From NCBI RefSeq assembly GCF_000499385.1, contig NW_013654563.1:60691-124690 (forward strand): a stretch of DNA of 64,000 bases, in the 5' to 3' direction. Shown piece after piece: positions 11,538 through 23,862 of this stretch (position 1 is the first letter of the stretch; each line of letters opens with the position of its first letter). The DNA comes from Eimeria necatrix (taxonomy: Eukaryota; Apicomplexa; Conoidasida; Eucoccidiorida; Eimeriidae). The position numbers and the translations under genes were made by a program. The notes under the pieces are model-generated. The model was given only the letters and a program-made list of their open reading frames with translations. It did no database searches and was not told the DNA's origin.

Positions 11538-13369
11538 CTTCAACTTTAATTTTCAAGGAAGTTTAGCCGAAGTGCCTCTGCTCTGTATACCATGTTCGCA
11601 CAAGGCCATTAAGTCTAGCACAGCTTTTCTCGTCGAAAGCACATTTCGCATGTGTCTCCCGGAGACGTTGGCAGCAATGGCTGGAAGTGGTTGCTTTCGC
11701 CAGCCAGTTGTCAGACGGCAATCTGTTGACACCGCTGCACAACAGGCGCAAAAGAAGCCCGGGTTCAACGTCCCAGCAGTGCTCTGCAACGTTAACCCAC
11801 TGGTGCCATCAGTGGCCGAAAAGTAAAAATTTGCTGGCCAGCGTCAAATAGCTAAGCTCGGACGATCGTGTCGGCGGCAATGGTGAAGGAGTGACGTATT
11901 GGAGCTCACTCATTCCCAAGTAGTGTGGGGTGATACAAAAATCCTTGAATGAATTTACTCCAGTAGACTCATTTAATTTCTTACAAGAGGAATAATATCG
12001 TTCCATATGCATTCAAGAGTGGCATCATCACTGGTAAAGCGTATCTGAGCGAACGCCATACGATATGCATGCTCTAGATCATGAACAAACAGGGTGTGGA
12101 GCTCGTAGATGACTGTAGCTCCATAGATTCCTGTCCATACCCTAAACTTCTATATGGATGTAATTTACGAGCTTAAATTGTGAATTGTGGACGACCCTTG
12201 TGTCTCGAGTAGCGCTACGCTGTTTCTACGCGAAGAGTGACCTCACCACATCCAACACAAATCATCCGCTCAACAGCTTCTTGGTCCATACATAAAATTG
12301 GAAACCAGGACAAAAGAGTAGAAGAGGACACATCAGTGTTGATTATCTTGAAAAAAAGACCTATCATCTGATGTAGGATAAAACAAGCCCCATCATCGCC
12401 ACGGGAGAGATTGCCGTCAGTCACTTCTGCATGAATGAATATTCAACCACTGCTTCGTGCATAGGCTATTCCCTTTTCCCCTTAAATTTAACGAAACCTG
12501 CAGAGAAAAACTTATGGAGGCAGATTCCAAGCACGGTATGATTGGTATGATTGGGCGCCTGTGATGAGGACGTTCGCGTTTTGGCACATACCAATCATAT
12601 GGAATGCGTTCAATGCTCACGACTTTGTACCACTCAGCTTAGGCACTCTATCACTTTCAGTGAAATTATTATTGTGCATCCAGCCCTCTGGTTTATGGCT
12701 CCCTAGCAGTGCGATAGATCCCCATTCCTCAGACGCACTACTGAGCCGCAGACGTACTTCTACTGAATTTCGCGATATTCTAGGGCGCCATTGCCAAACG
12801 ATATGCTTTTATCATTAGAATACTTTTACTTGTATTCTTACGTATAAAAGGAGATAGCCACAAGCATGTATCAACTGCTAACCCTTTGTTCAAAACATTG
12901 AGCATGATCCAGCCGTTCATAGCAGAAGTGAGTTCGCCAACTACGTCTTGCCGTGTCTGCTAAAAAAATTGTCACAGTAGTTAGTAGGACTTAAGTGAGT
13001 GAATGGAAATATATGCAAGCGGACTTTCGGAATGAGTAAGAAGGAGAGCTATTTGGAACTTTGAGGACACTCACACCATCTTCTGAGGCGCCCTTTTAGT
13101 TGGCCTCACGAATTGCAGCCTCTACAGGCGTGACCAGTGGAAGGACAGTTCCACGTTTCCCGGAATAGAACATCAGAGAGGGTGACAGTTCGGTCCTTTG
13201 TCCTGCTTGTTTTGTCTCCACAGCGGGGATACAACTACTTGTGGCGCTACCCATAGAGTAATTAAGGTGACTGGGGCTAACAAAGATGAGTGTGTTGAAG
13301 CTGCTGGCTTCTCAATATCTTTTCAGTTCTCTGACTGGAGACAAACAGGGCTCCTGTAGTGCGCAGCGT

Positions 13370-13775
13370 TCTCCTTTCCTACTACGTTACTACCTGTCGC
13401 ACAAATAGGGAGCCCTTCTGGCAAATTCTCTACTAGCGACACACATACATCATGAAACAATACTAAACAACTAATGACCCGTTATCATTCATGTCTGTCA
13501 ATCGAACGTCCTTTAAAAATCGAGAATCATAGACCCGGCACTCGTACAGGGCGGTGCCCGGTAAATGAGCTGGCGTCCTCGCCAGCCCCAATCTTAGGGT
13601 ATGCACAGACACTTTTAGTTTACACATGCTATCATGCTGCTAAATTGTCTTACGTAGTTATTTGTAAGAAGTTGCTGCGCTTGTTGTACGTGCTAACCGG
13701 TTATGAGTCACCAGCTAGCTGCCCTCTTACGATCAACAGCAAGCGCCATAGTACTGCCTTCGCACTAAAGCTCCC
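13370..13775 (+). repeat. Degenerate dispersed repeat R1, copy 1 (partial)
   Basis: Contains the R1 modules 'TACTACCTG then ACAAATAGGG' (near 13,385) and, from about 13,588, the module beginning CCCCAATCTTAGGGTAT. It runs through a TTTACACATGCTA-like core to a CCAGCTAGCTG segment and ends near 13,770. Similar modules recur in the same order and orientation at 16.66, 17.09 and 17.86 kb. Confidence 0.6.
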
Positions 13776-15669
13776 CTAAGCAGCTATCTGTGTAAGGGGC
13801 AATTTTACGTCTAGCTGCTTCACTTCCGTACAACGCAGTGTGAATTTTGCAGAAATCTTTAATCTGGCGGGGAGGAATCGGAACGGAGCATTGCTTTTTA
13901 CTTGGTAACGGTACGAGGACAGGCAGTACTCAGAGATTCAGTGGCACAAGCTGTAAATTGCGGAAAGCTATATTGACCTGCAGTGCACCGAAAGTTCGAG
14001 TGCGGAGCTGCACTGCGTGCCAGCCGAATGTTGGCAGTAGTACTACGAGAAACCCTCCATGACCAAGCGTGATACAGAAAAGCTCAAGCCATTGTATCTT
14101 CACTGCAAAGCATGCCACATCAGAAAAGATCTCCGATGAAACAAACTACAAGGAAAAGAAGTTTTTCTTTATGCCGGGAAAGTGGAGAATTTCATTGTTT
14201 TGTCGTTGCCTTCGAAGTAGAGCAAAAGAAGGATAAAACTCAAGCGAAGCTGCCAGTATAATGACTCCTCTAGAAAACTTGATTAACTGCTACACAAGAG
14301 GACAAAATCCCATGCGGTGAAACGAATGCAAGGCTGACACAGAGTGGGACAAAAGCTGACGGCAAGAGAAGTTGGAGACATACGGCTTTTACATTAGCTA
14401 AAACGCATCGCACACCATCTCACCTATCCTTTTCTGTAGCTCATCAGCCTTGCAGACTAGCTACTGGGGAGGCTCCACTGGGGTGAGTTGGCCGCGAACT
14501 TTTTGTGTGACCCAGCTATCATATATGAAGGCTTACTAAAATTCTTACTTACTGCTTGGCTTTATACAAGGATGAAACTTTTGTGCTGTGTAATCATCAG
14601 TCTGATTACTACTTTACGAACCTGTTTGCATTTGCGGAGATGATAAGTTTCATTGAGATCTCTTGAAAACAAATTTGTGAGGGCTTTAGTCATTCAGTAA
14701 TTACTTAAGTAACTTTCTAACTACTGCGAATTTAATTCGAACAAGACAGGAGGCCTAGCGCGCTTCAACAAATGTTAAAGTGGCACCCGTCTGAAACGAA
14801 GCAGCTCAGAGTCGTTTAGTGTGAAGCATTCTGAGGTCCAGTACTAAGACTTGGATATGCTAGCTGCACAATGTCTGGAAAATCAGACGTAACGAAGGAA
14901 ATCCGCACTCAGAAATGCCAGTTCCCTTCCTTTTCGTGCACATCAGGAAGCAGATGCACTGTTGCTCTTTTTGTTTGTTTGTCTGGCATAGAATCGCGCC
15001 ACATGCGACCAGTCACAGCACCATGATGTCCACGAGATGCATCCGAAGCCAAATGCTCTAATGTGGAACTGTAAGGCGAGTAAACTTGCTGCTGGCAGCA
15101 CGGGCCACTTAAAATCCTGAATCAGAAGTGCATCAACACAGCAGTCTGCTCATTACAGGGTTTGAAGGTGAAATCCTGCGTGAACATTTCATCTTGCAGC
15201 TCACAGCGCCAAAGAATTGTGTCAAGACGAAATGCAACGCAAGCACGCAGTAAGAGCTGCGGAGCTTCTGGTACTGCGGAGAGACAAATTTGACAAGACC
15301 TCCGAGGCCGAGAAAACGTGAAGACGCGAGTCCACGGAACTGCGTAAAGCGCTCTAGAACGAAAACTGAGGCGAAAATAGTCGGGGAAAAAACAGACGCT
15401 GAATCACGCATTAATTTCAGCGACTATAGTGCGCAGGCGCTACAATGGCGCTTCATGGTGACCTATAGAGGATGACCTATAGGCAGTTAAGAGGTTGAGA
15501 CGTGGATTGAGCGCTGTAGCCTCTCACTAGTGAAATACAAATGCAATTTATTAACAAATTAACATGTATAGACTGGAAATACCTGCGGATGCTCTATGCT
15601 TGGGGCTGCCGACAACGCCGGCACAGGTGCGTGTCACATCCTCACCGGACCAGCACAGCAAGAACGAGA

Positions 15670-15850
15670 AAAAAAGACTTTTATGAAAATATGGTTTTGA
15701 GAACTCGAAACAAAACGGTCCTTTTAATACGTTTGTAGACGTTACGCGACCGATACTTCGGTAGTAGAGAATATTTCATAGAACGCTCGAGTTGTGGGCT
15801 GCGCAGCATCGTAGACGCTGCAGAGAACCCAGTGTACTACAGCCACTGCG
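15670..15850 (+). repeat. Degenerate dispersed repeat R1, copy 2 (5' module only)
   Basis: Matches 17,860-18,040 over about 180 bp with many substitutions. Shared landmarks are an A/T-rich start, ACGCGACCGATNCNTCGGTAG, and CAGTGTACTACAGCCNCTGC at the end. The downstream R1 modules are missing. Confidence 0.65.
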
Positions 15851-16659
15851 TTAATTTATTGGAAGATCCAATTTAGTCTAGGCCAGCGATGGGCCGCAGC
15901 TAGTGCGACTTATCCGCACGTTAGCAATCAACGGTTCACAGATCACTAGAACATCTAGCCTGAAAGCGCTAGCTTCCCAGAGCTGAGTGAACAAGCCCCA
16001 GCATATCCAGTACTCAACAAAGGAATCGACTGCGTCGCCCTCAACAGGCCCTTTTCAGTGGGTTACAACCACTCCAAGCGCCCCGCCACGTCGTCACAGC
16101 CACCCGTAGAGCGAGGACGACGGACCTTGTGATTGGTGAAACAATGCGTGAAGCAATGCAACACGACAAAACGAGCACTTTGTTTTCGGTTGGCTATGCA
16201 TATATGCCTCAAAAGCCTGTAGTTCTGTAGTATGAGTTCAGCAGGTTGACAGAAGAAGAAAACAGATCGGAAGAAACGGAAAGCACTACTCAGGGCCTCC
16301 TGACAGCATTGGAAGACCGAACGCGAAGCGGCACCTGCTTACTTCTGCATTCAGTAAAGAGGCATTGTGGTGTGCAAGAGGAAAATGGACGGAAGAGCAA
16401 GAAACGGACCGTACGCACAGAATACGTAGGAAGACGCTAAGTGTAGTACACCGTGCATTCTGAACCTGGTCCAGAACTTGGGCGCTCTATGAAACTATCT
16501 CTACTGTGCACGCATCTGTGGGGAAGCATCTACCAAATTATTGAAAACGCAAGACGCTTCTGAGTCCTCTCTAGCCAAAATTTCTCAAAGCCGCTCACTC
16601 GTGGTTCTTGCTTCCTTCGCCCGGTAGGGTGATCCGCACCGCTGCCCGTGCAGGTCGCC

Positions 16660-17075
16660 CTACAGCACCTACTGCTGCGACTACGCTGCTACATGCCCCA
16701 CGAGTAGGGGCCTATGATAACCGTCTACCTTGGGCGCATTTCCACGAAACAGTAGTCCAAGTATCAGAAAATGCAGTTTTTTTGTTTTTCTTCAAAATCT
16801 GTTTTCTTGAAAATCCCCCCCACTCGGGGTTCTCGCCTCCTAGGCCCTGTGGGGAGGAGGCCTGCAGCCGGACCGCAGCTGTCGTCAGCCCCAATCTCCA
16901 GGTATTTACAGACACGTCTAGTGTTTACATGGTATTTTGCCAAAAAATTACCTTACTTCGACAGCAGTAAGAAGGTCCTGTCCTAGTTCAGCCTTATGAC
17001 CTTTTGCAGGTCCCCAGCTAGCTATCTTCTATAGGTTACCAGCAAGCCCTATTGTAGTGCCTGTGCACTACATCC
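16660..17075 (+). repeat. Degenerate dispersed repeat R1, copy 3
   Basis: Carries the module with GCTACATGCCCCACGAGTAG (near 16,687) and the 3' module from about 16,890 (CCCCAATCTCCAGGTAT) to about 17,075, which includes CCCAGCTAGCTATCTTCTAT. It is followed within 15 bp by copy 4 in the same orientation. Confidence 0.6.
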
Positions 17076-17088
17076 GGCCTTGTCGTCA

Positions 17089-17282
17089 GGCCCAAACATA
17101 GGGTATTCGTAGACAATTCTAGTTTATACATATTGTTCTGCTAGTAAATTGTTGTTCTCCTTTACTTGTTTGGAGTTTCCGCGCTCCATCAGCGCATTAA
17201 CCTCTTAGCCGCTTACAGGTCATCAGCTAGCTATCCTCTGAAGCTCAGCCGCAAGCGCGATTGTAGGCTTTGCCCACTACAC
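17089..17282 (+). repeat. Degenerate dispersed repeat R1, copy 4 (3' module only)
   Basis: Aligns over about 190 bp with the 3' halves of copies 1, 3 and 5, through GGGTATTCGTAGACAATTC, CATCAGCTAGCTATCCTCTG and a GCCCACTACAC end. It is in tandem with copy 3. Confidence 0.6.
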
Positions 17283-17747
17283 TAATAGATCTAGCACACG
17301 TAGAGTATGGATAGTATTCCGTGACGATTTCGTCAAAGAGATGGTGGTGCCCTGGATATTTCGATTTCAGAGTCAATCACTTTCTGTTTCTTCTATATGC
17401 TCACATGTATATAGACTAGAGCATATCAAGAAAAAAGTCGCACCTGGAGCTTTTCCGCAGCAATCTACAGTTCATTCAATACTGCAGACGGCAGCACCGC
17501 CGCGTGATAGGTTAAGTCTATCTGCATGCTCCATCTTTTGATCTTCAGCTGACCGCAGCTCTCAGTTGTAAGCAGTCAAGTCACAGGATCACTAAAATGT
17601 GCGGCAGGCAAAAAGACAAAGGGAATGACCGATAAGAATTTCGACGTTGCGCGCTGCTACGTATCGTCTCTGCAGTAATACGTCACAATGAGCCCAACAC
17701 CATCCTGGGCAACGCTAACAAGGACCAGGACACTAAATCTTTTCTAA

Positions 17748-20282
17748 AAGACAGTTAAAAGAGCAATATGTGTGCTTCACATGAGAGTCTCGATTGACAC
17801 ATAATGCGCCCGTCTCAGAAAGGCTATTGATCCTTCTTTGAAGTTGCCCCTAATAACGACTTTTAGGAAATATGATTTTGAGAATTTCACATAAAACGAT
17901 CCTCTTAATATGTTGGAAGATTATACGCGACCGATGCATCGGTAGGAGAGAAGACTTCATTGAACACGAGAGTTGACGGCTGTGCATCATCGTACACGCA
18001 GTAGAGGACGCAGTGTACTACAGCCGCTGCTACTACGTTGCTACCTGGCCCACGAATAGGGCGCTTTTTAACAAACCCTGTACATTCGACGCATATCTCA
18101 TGAAAAAAAACCCTAAGAAGTCCCTGCACTCAGGGACCTTGCTTTCATGGTCAGATGCGGCGATGGCTCACGCCGGTGTCGGCGGTATTACTAGCCGCAG
18201 TCTTCGGTAATTCGCAGAGAATTTTAGTTTACACATGCTAATTCCTTGCTGATAAATTGCCTAACTTCGTTACTATTAAGAAGTTGCCGCGCTCTTTGAG
18301 TGCGTTCATCTCTTACGTCACTCGCCAGCTACCGTCTTAAGGTCACCAGCAATCCCTATTGTAGTGCTTGCCCACTACAGTATAGCTATTTGGTTCTCGT
18401 CGCAGGCATGGTGCCCCACCATTTAAGACGGTCAACACACGATCCTCAAAGAGCCATCGTTGTCGGGAGGCGTTGCAGTGGGGCTCCGTCTTAGACAATC
18501 CTGTGCGCATTTTAACACTGCGGGACTGATAAAGAAGCGCGACTAGTCATTGCAGCAACAGGCGTTGATACTATGTCAGGCAACCGTACGGCAAGCCCAA
18601 AAGCGTCCAGCATGCACGCGGAACAGCACACTAGTTAGTGAAGTGTCAAAAGAGCATGCCATACTATCGTTTGAACAAAAGTGTGTGCAATTCGGCGCAG
18701 TGTGGAGCCCTGATTTACTTTGTCAGCCTCAGATCTCCTCCTATCGCCAAGTTATGGTATTTTTCTCTGCGTTGGCGGCTGCCCCTTCGTATTTACAGCC
18801 TGCCTTGTCGGAGTGTGTTCCTATAATTGTGCGCGTCCCTGCGTCTGCGTACACCACATTCCTGTGGAAACGTTTGGGCGTATGACGTGCCTGCGTACAA
18901 TCTCATGTGTTCACCGCTAAAAGTCTCTTAGGCATAACCAGCGTGCGTGGGCGCCTCCTCTACTCACGGCACTGCTCAATTTTTACAGAGCGTGGGACAG
19001 TCCCTAATGCCGCCCGTTTTACAGCGGGTGCGTTTGTTTGAGGTCTTCTTTTCTTTGCAGTTTTTTATCTGCTGACATCTCCAGTTGAGTTCAGGCCACG
19101 CAAGTTCCTTTGGCTTTCTCAAAGTCTGCATCGAGTGACGGCTTCACAGCTTTGTTGTTTTTCCGACTCAGCTATACTGGACAGCCAGAGCTCACAGGTG
19201 TGGCCTCAGGATTTGGCTTTCTTGTGGCGCGAAATTTACTACACCATGTTGCCCTCTGTAATTCCAACTCCTGCGGGTGCAGACGTCTGCGCATAGCCGA
19301 CGCCTCATACGTCATTTTTTATCACACTTGGGCTCTGCTCACAAGGTCTGCGAGGTTCCTTCTTAATTTGTTGCCTTGCTGTTTTAAGAACTACTGTTTC
19401 ACAAAATGCCCAGTTCATCACGTCTATGTCAAGCGTCACCATTCCAGATCAGCGACCGGTCAACACAAGCGCTGACCCTGTTTGACAGCGATATCACCTC
19501 CAGAGCAAAACGCGGGTACATCTCCTCGAAACTTTTGCATTTTCTCCAATCAAAATATTACGCCATTTGCTTACGTAGAGTTCGTTGTTCCGGCTCTTTA
19601 TGCGGCTTGTGCCGGAATAACCGCTGGAGATTTCCAGGTACTCCGGAAAATTAGTTCGTAGAACACAGGCATGTTGCACTTTGAAGGGAGACTCACTGCT
19701 AAAAACGTAGACTAGGGGTACCTCTAAGGTGCTTCAGCGCTGTTGCCCAGCACAGTCCAAAGTACTCCACATGTACATTCCGCCAGACTCAACGTGGCTG
19801 CTGCTCTTTTTTGCTAGTTGTACTGAAAATGTGCCTAGGAACATGGATAAACAGAACGGATACACCTGTAGAGACTGGCACTTCATCGAGGGATGGCTCC
19901 AAAAGCGTGAAGAGCAACGAAGAAACGGAATTATCCCTATTGGCAACTACTCATCCCATATCGTGCACGAATTACGCGGCTACTATAGGACGCCCTTCAA
20001 TGGAGGCTGCGACTGGAAAGCTTTCACGCCTATCATTACAGGTTCATGAACGCTAAAGGTGCCCATACCAGCCCGCCCAGTATTCGTTGGGTTGAGGTCC
20101 CAGCGACACTGTGATACTTCACTCAAGTGCACAGCATGCAGTATCTGGAACGTCGTGAAGACGAGTAACAAAATAAATTAGGGGCAACTTCGAAGAAAGA
20201 TCAGTAGGCTTTTTCAGACGGGCGCATTATGTGTCAGTCGAGACTGTCATGTGAAGCACAAGAATTGCTCTTTTAACTGTTT
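17748..20282. repeat. Inverted repeat pair of about 105 bp flanking 2.3 kb
   Basis: 17,748-17,853 and the reverse complement of 20,178-20,282 agree at nearly 90 percent of positions by eye. The shared segments include CAGTTAAAAGAGCAA, TGTGCTTCACATGA, ACACATAATGCGCCCGTCT and GAAGTTGCCCCTAA. Similarity stops on both sides. The enclosed DNA contains R1 copy 5 and a 106-codon plus frame (19729-20049) I cannot identify. The layout fits terminal inverted repeats of a dead element, or two copies of a short repeat in opposite orientation. Confidence 0.7.
17860..18380 (+). repeat. Degenerate dispersed repeat R1, copy 5 (most complete)
   Basis: Contains all three R1 modules in order: the 5' part matching 15.67 kb, the central TGCTACCTGGCCCACGAATA part near 18,035, and the 3' part from about 18,195 to 18,380 with TTTACACATGCTAATTCC. 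This defines an element of about 520 bp. I see no long open frame in it. Confidence 0.6.
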
Positions 20283-20978
20283 ATCATCAGAAAGGGCGAC
20301 ACACGTCAATGGCAAATGCCATAATCTAGCATGTGAAGGCATGAGCCAAACGCAAGATGGAAAAAGATAGTACGATATCACTGGGCACAAGCCACCAGCA
20401 CAACAAGTACAGGCCCTTCTACGGGAATCGGTACCATTCATAATAACGATAAAGACGGCAACATTTCAGTGCAAAATAGCAAAGCAGTAGACATCACGTG
20501 CAAAGCGTAGCAAGCTGTCTGGCATGAAAACTCCTAAATGCTCCATTCTAATCAGGGTTTGCAAGTATGTGGCCTAGTACAAGCTCTACCCTAATTTAGA
20601 AGAAAAACCACAATACAAAGAAATGCGTCGGTGTGCACTGCAAGCGCAATGCTTGGAAAATGACAGTAAACACATCCACCGGAATGACGCGCTTGGCGAA
20701 AAAATATGGTTGTAGGTAGGAGCACCCGGCATGGTCTCGCTCTACGCTCCAAGAGCCGCTGAGTGATAAGCGGCATGGGACGGCAGCAGTAACCAAAGCC
20801 GTAACGGAAACTATCAGCACGTTACCTCATAAACCAGGTGTGGCGGGCTAGACGACGCTGCGCCCCTGCATAATATTTCCTACTTTGTACGAAGGTACAC
20901 ACCGGTGTACTCTCAGCAATGAAACTTACTTGTACAGTAGGAAATACGAAGGATGAAATACGAAGGATGCTGCTTCCC

Positions 20979-21240
20979 TTGACCACGAGGCTCTCAACGG
21001 GTCAAGATGCTTGCGTATTCTTTGTTGTGTGCGTGACTGTTAGCACCATCGCTGACAGTGTGTAGCCTATACCCTAAATCAGTTCCCGAGGACCCAACGC
21101 CTCGTCTACTGCAGTGCCACAGTTGCTTTTCCTCAAAAGACCCTAATATTATTTCATGTTTTTGGACAAAGGACAATTTACGTAACACATTTAACAAATA
21201 ATACACAAGCACTTTGACCCCTTGAGAGCCTCGTGATCAA
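20979..21240. mobile_element. MITE-like element with 58-bp terminal inverted repeats
   Basis: 20,980-21,037 matches the reverse complement of 21,183-21,240 at roughly 50 of 58 positions, starting with the arm GACCACGAGGCTCTCAACGG. Total length is about 260 bp with a 145-bp centre and no long coding frame. I could not identify a clear target-site duplication. A miniature inverted-repeat element is the simplest reading. Confidence 0.6.
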
Positions 21241-23862
21241 CAGTACAACCATCCTCCGTGTTCCTCACCTATAACTACATAGGGCTATTCCCACGCAGGG
21301 CTGCAGCGCTGCACATTACAGCTGTGGGCTTTCTCCGTTCGGCGGCAGCCGAAATGTTATAGACTCCCAAGACATCCTAATGTTTCCTGAAAGACTTTGA
21401 GGAGAATAATTGAATTGTAGCCTTTTATCGCTTAATCGCAAGTTAAATTCTCGCTGATAGGAAGCGCACAGCCGTTGCTTCAGCGAGACGCTCTTTTTGG
21501 AGTACTCATGCAAAATGGAAGGTACGAGCTTCACAGGAAACTACAAGGTATGTTGGAGGATGCTGCGCTGCCCTCAGCGATGGATCTAGTTAACTACAAC
21601 GCAATGCTCTTCAGGCAGCAAAAGGCCGTGACGGCTTTGCAGGCAACTTAGAGAACGGTGCTGCGGCCCAGAGTGGATAGCGGTGCAGTAAATCATAAGA
21701 AGAATCCATTTCTATAGACCGCTTAGCGTTTCACGAACACGTCTACGCGGAACAAGTGTAAACTCTCCCTTTTAAAAGACAATTCTTTTGAGACTCTGCA
21801 TACGCTTCTCCGTCAAACAATGCCTCGGCTACGTCGGTTACACCATAAGCAGAAAAGCTCTAAGATACACTGCAGGTATAGCGAGATGCATTTATTTGTG
21901 AGGAGGTACTTGAATGCGGCACTCAAGTCGGCAAGCATCTCTTACACAAGCCTGCTACTACTGAACTTTGCCGAGATAGGACACCGACTCTTCTGGTTGG
22001 CACTGCTAGGGACACTGAGCCTTTAAATTGAGCACAGGATGTCACTTTCTTTATGAATCGGAGGATATATCCATATAGGTACTTCAGTGAACCAGAATTT
22101 CTGGCAAACATAAAGCATGTCGACGCATAAACGAAACTTTCTAGCACGTCAACGCATGTTCTGCAGCAAAAGGCGAGGTATGCAGCCGGCTATGCTGGCA
22201 AAAACGTGGCATGCGTGTAAAAATTGCATCTAATTTAAAAAGGAAAACACTTTGCGCAGTGATGTGGTCGAGCAGTGTCACCTACTGGGCTGTGCTAAGG
22301 CTATTGCTTGCATGTTACATCAAGCTCTGCGTTCAAGGCACTTCATACTCCTGCTAAGTGTTTTGATTCTTCAGAAATGTTGCATTCTCAGATTGACATG
22401 CTTACTGGACGCAGGAATCAGCTTGCTCAAGCGTCTTCCTGACTCTTCAGGTGATATAGTCAAAATCGCAGTTTTGGCTTTCGTACCATGGAGCTGCATT
22501 CAACACAGGCTCATATTTCACAAAGACCCTACTCTACACACGCATTGCCTCTAGCATCTCTGCTTTTTCCGTAGGATCAGCTGCAACATTAGTAGTTCGT
22601 ACCATCGCAGTACTGCAACCCAGGGAGAATGTGCGTGTCCTGCCTAAGTTCAGAATTTCCACGCTCAAGTTCGTCCTTACAGGCGTTAATTGAGCAGCCA
22701 CTTGTGATGAATACGAGCCGACATGCCCCCAGCAATATAACAATACAGCACCGCGCCACTGACTGGACTATGATCTATGATTGCCTTGTTTCTCTTTAAA
22801 AGCACTTCAGACCCAAGCTATTGTTGTGAACAGGTGGTCTTTACACGACCTCGCCGATGAAGCCCAGACTTGCACAGTTTCCCAGCTTTCGTTAGAAGTC
22901 CCACTAGGAGAGTCACAGGGATTTGAAAGCATCTGTTCACAATACCAGTGTATGGCGCGAAATAAACAGGGACAAAAAACAGAAAAAGAAACTGCACAAG
23001 GTGCCGGAGCTCAATTGGGCCTACCAATTTTGAGGATTTGGCAACATTTCTCGACTAAGGTCGTACTGCTCTGGAATGCTGCGGTCAAGTCACTGCCGCG
23101 TTTCCTCCTTTCACTTGCTGTAGCTCTTTTAGAACGGTCCCTGTTTTCCTTACAAGCGAAAGAAGACACCTCTGACTCATGAGACAGTTCTCCCCAAATG
23201 AGGCACATGGCTACGCACCAACAGGGCTCATACTATGTGCTGAAGAACGGGCGCAGGGTGGATGATACGTAATATTATACCCGCCGCCGAGGTGGCCGTG
23301 GAATGCTCTTCAAGGAAGAAACAGCAGCAGGCATTTTCCGCTATGCTACAGCATTCATTTGCTGCACACAATTAAGTTTCCTTCACCCTACTGCCTGTCG
23401 CTTTACTTTACCGGTAAGACACCCGGCTCACCAACGGTCGTGCTCTGCTTCTTGTATCCAACGTCATGAGGGGGACACAAGCGTTTGCTACAGAAGTTGC
23501 TGTGTTAACTACAGGCTTTTGAGAACAAAGCTTTCGAGTGGTAATTGCGCAGGATGCACTTACGTCTCTTAGCTCATTTACCACCAAAATTTGTTGCCTC
23601 ACGTGAGGGTTAGAATATTAGCACTCACAGCAAGCGCCCAACTGCTGGTGTGTGATATATTTTCGAGTGGCTGTGTAGTAGACTCAAACGGTTATTCCTA
23701 CTTTTCGCCTTTGAAAATAGACGAAAGCCCTTCAGTGCTTTGCGCCGTGAATTTATTTCTTCTGGCACAGCTGGACCCACCCCAGCACTGCACCAAATCC
23801 ATCGAGAAATCCTAGCCTCCACACCGGTTGCTGCGTTATACCTAAACCACAGGAACAAAGAG

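Noticed and set aside
22781..23182. 133-codon plus frame in the gene-poor segment
   Set aside because: No family match, near the chance maximum for the region, and no splice context that extends it.
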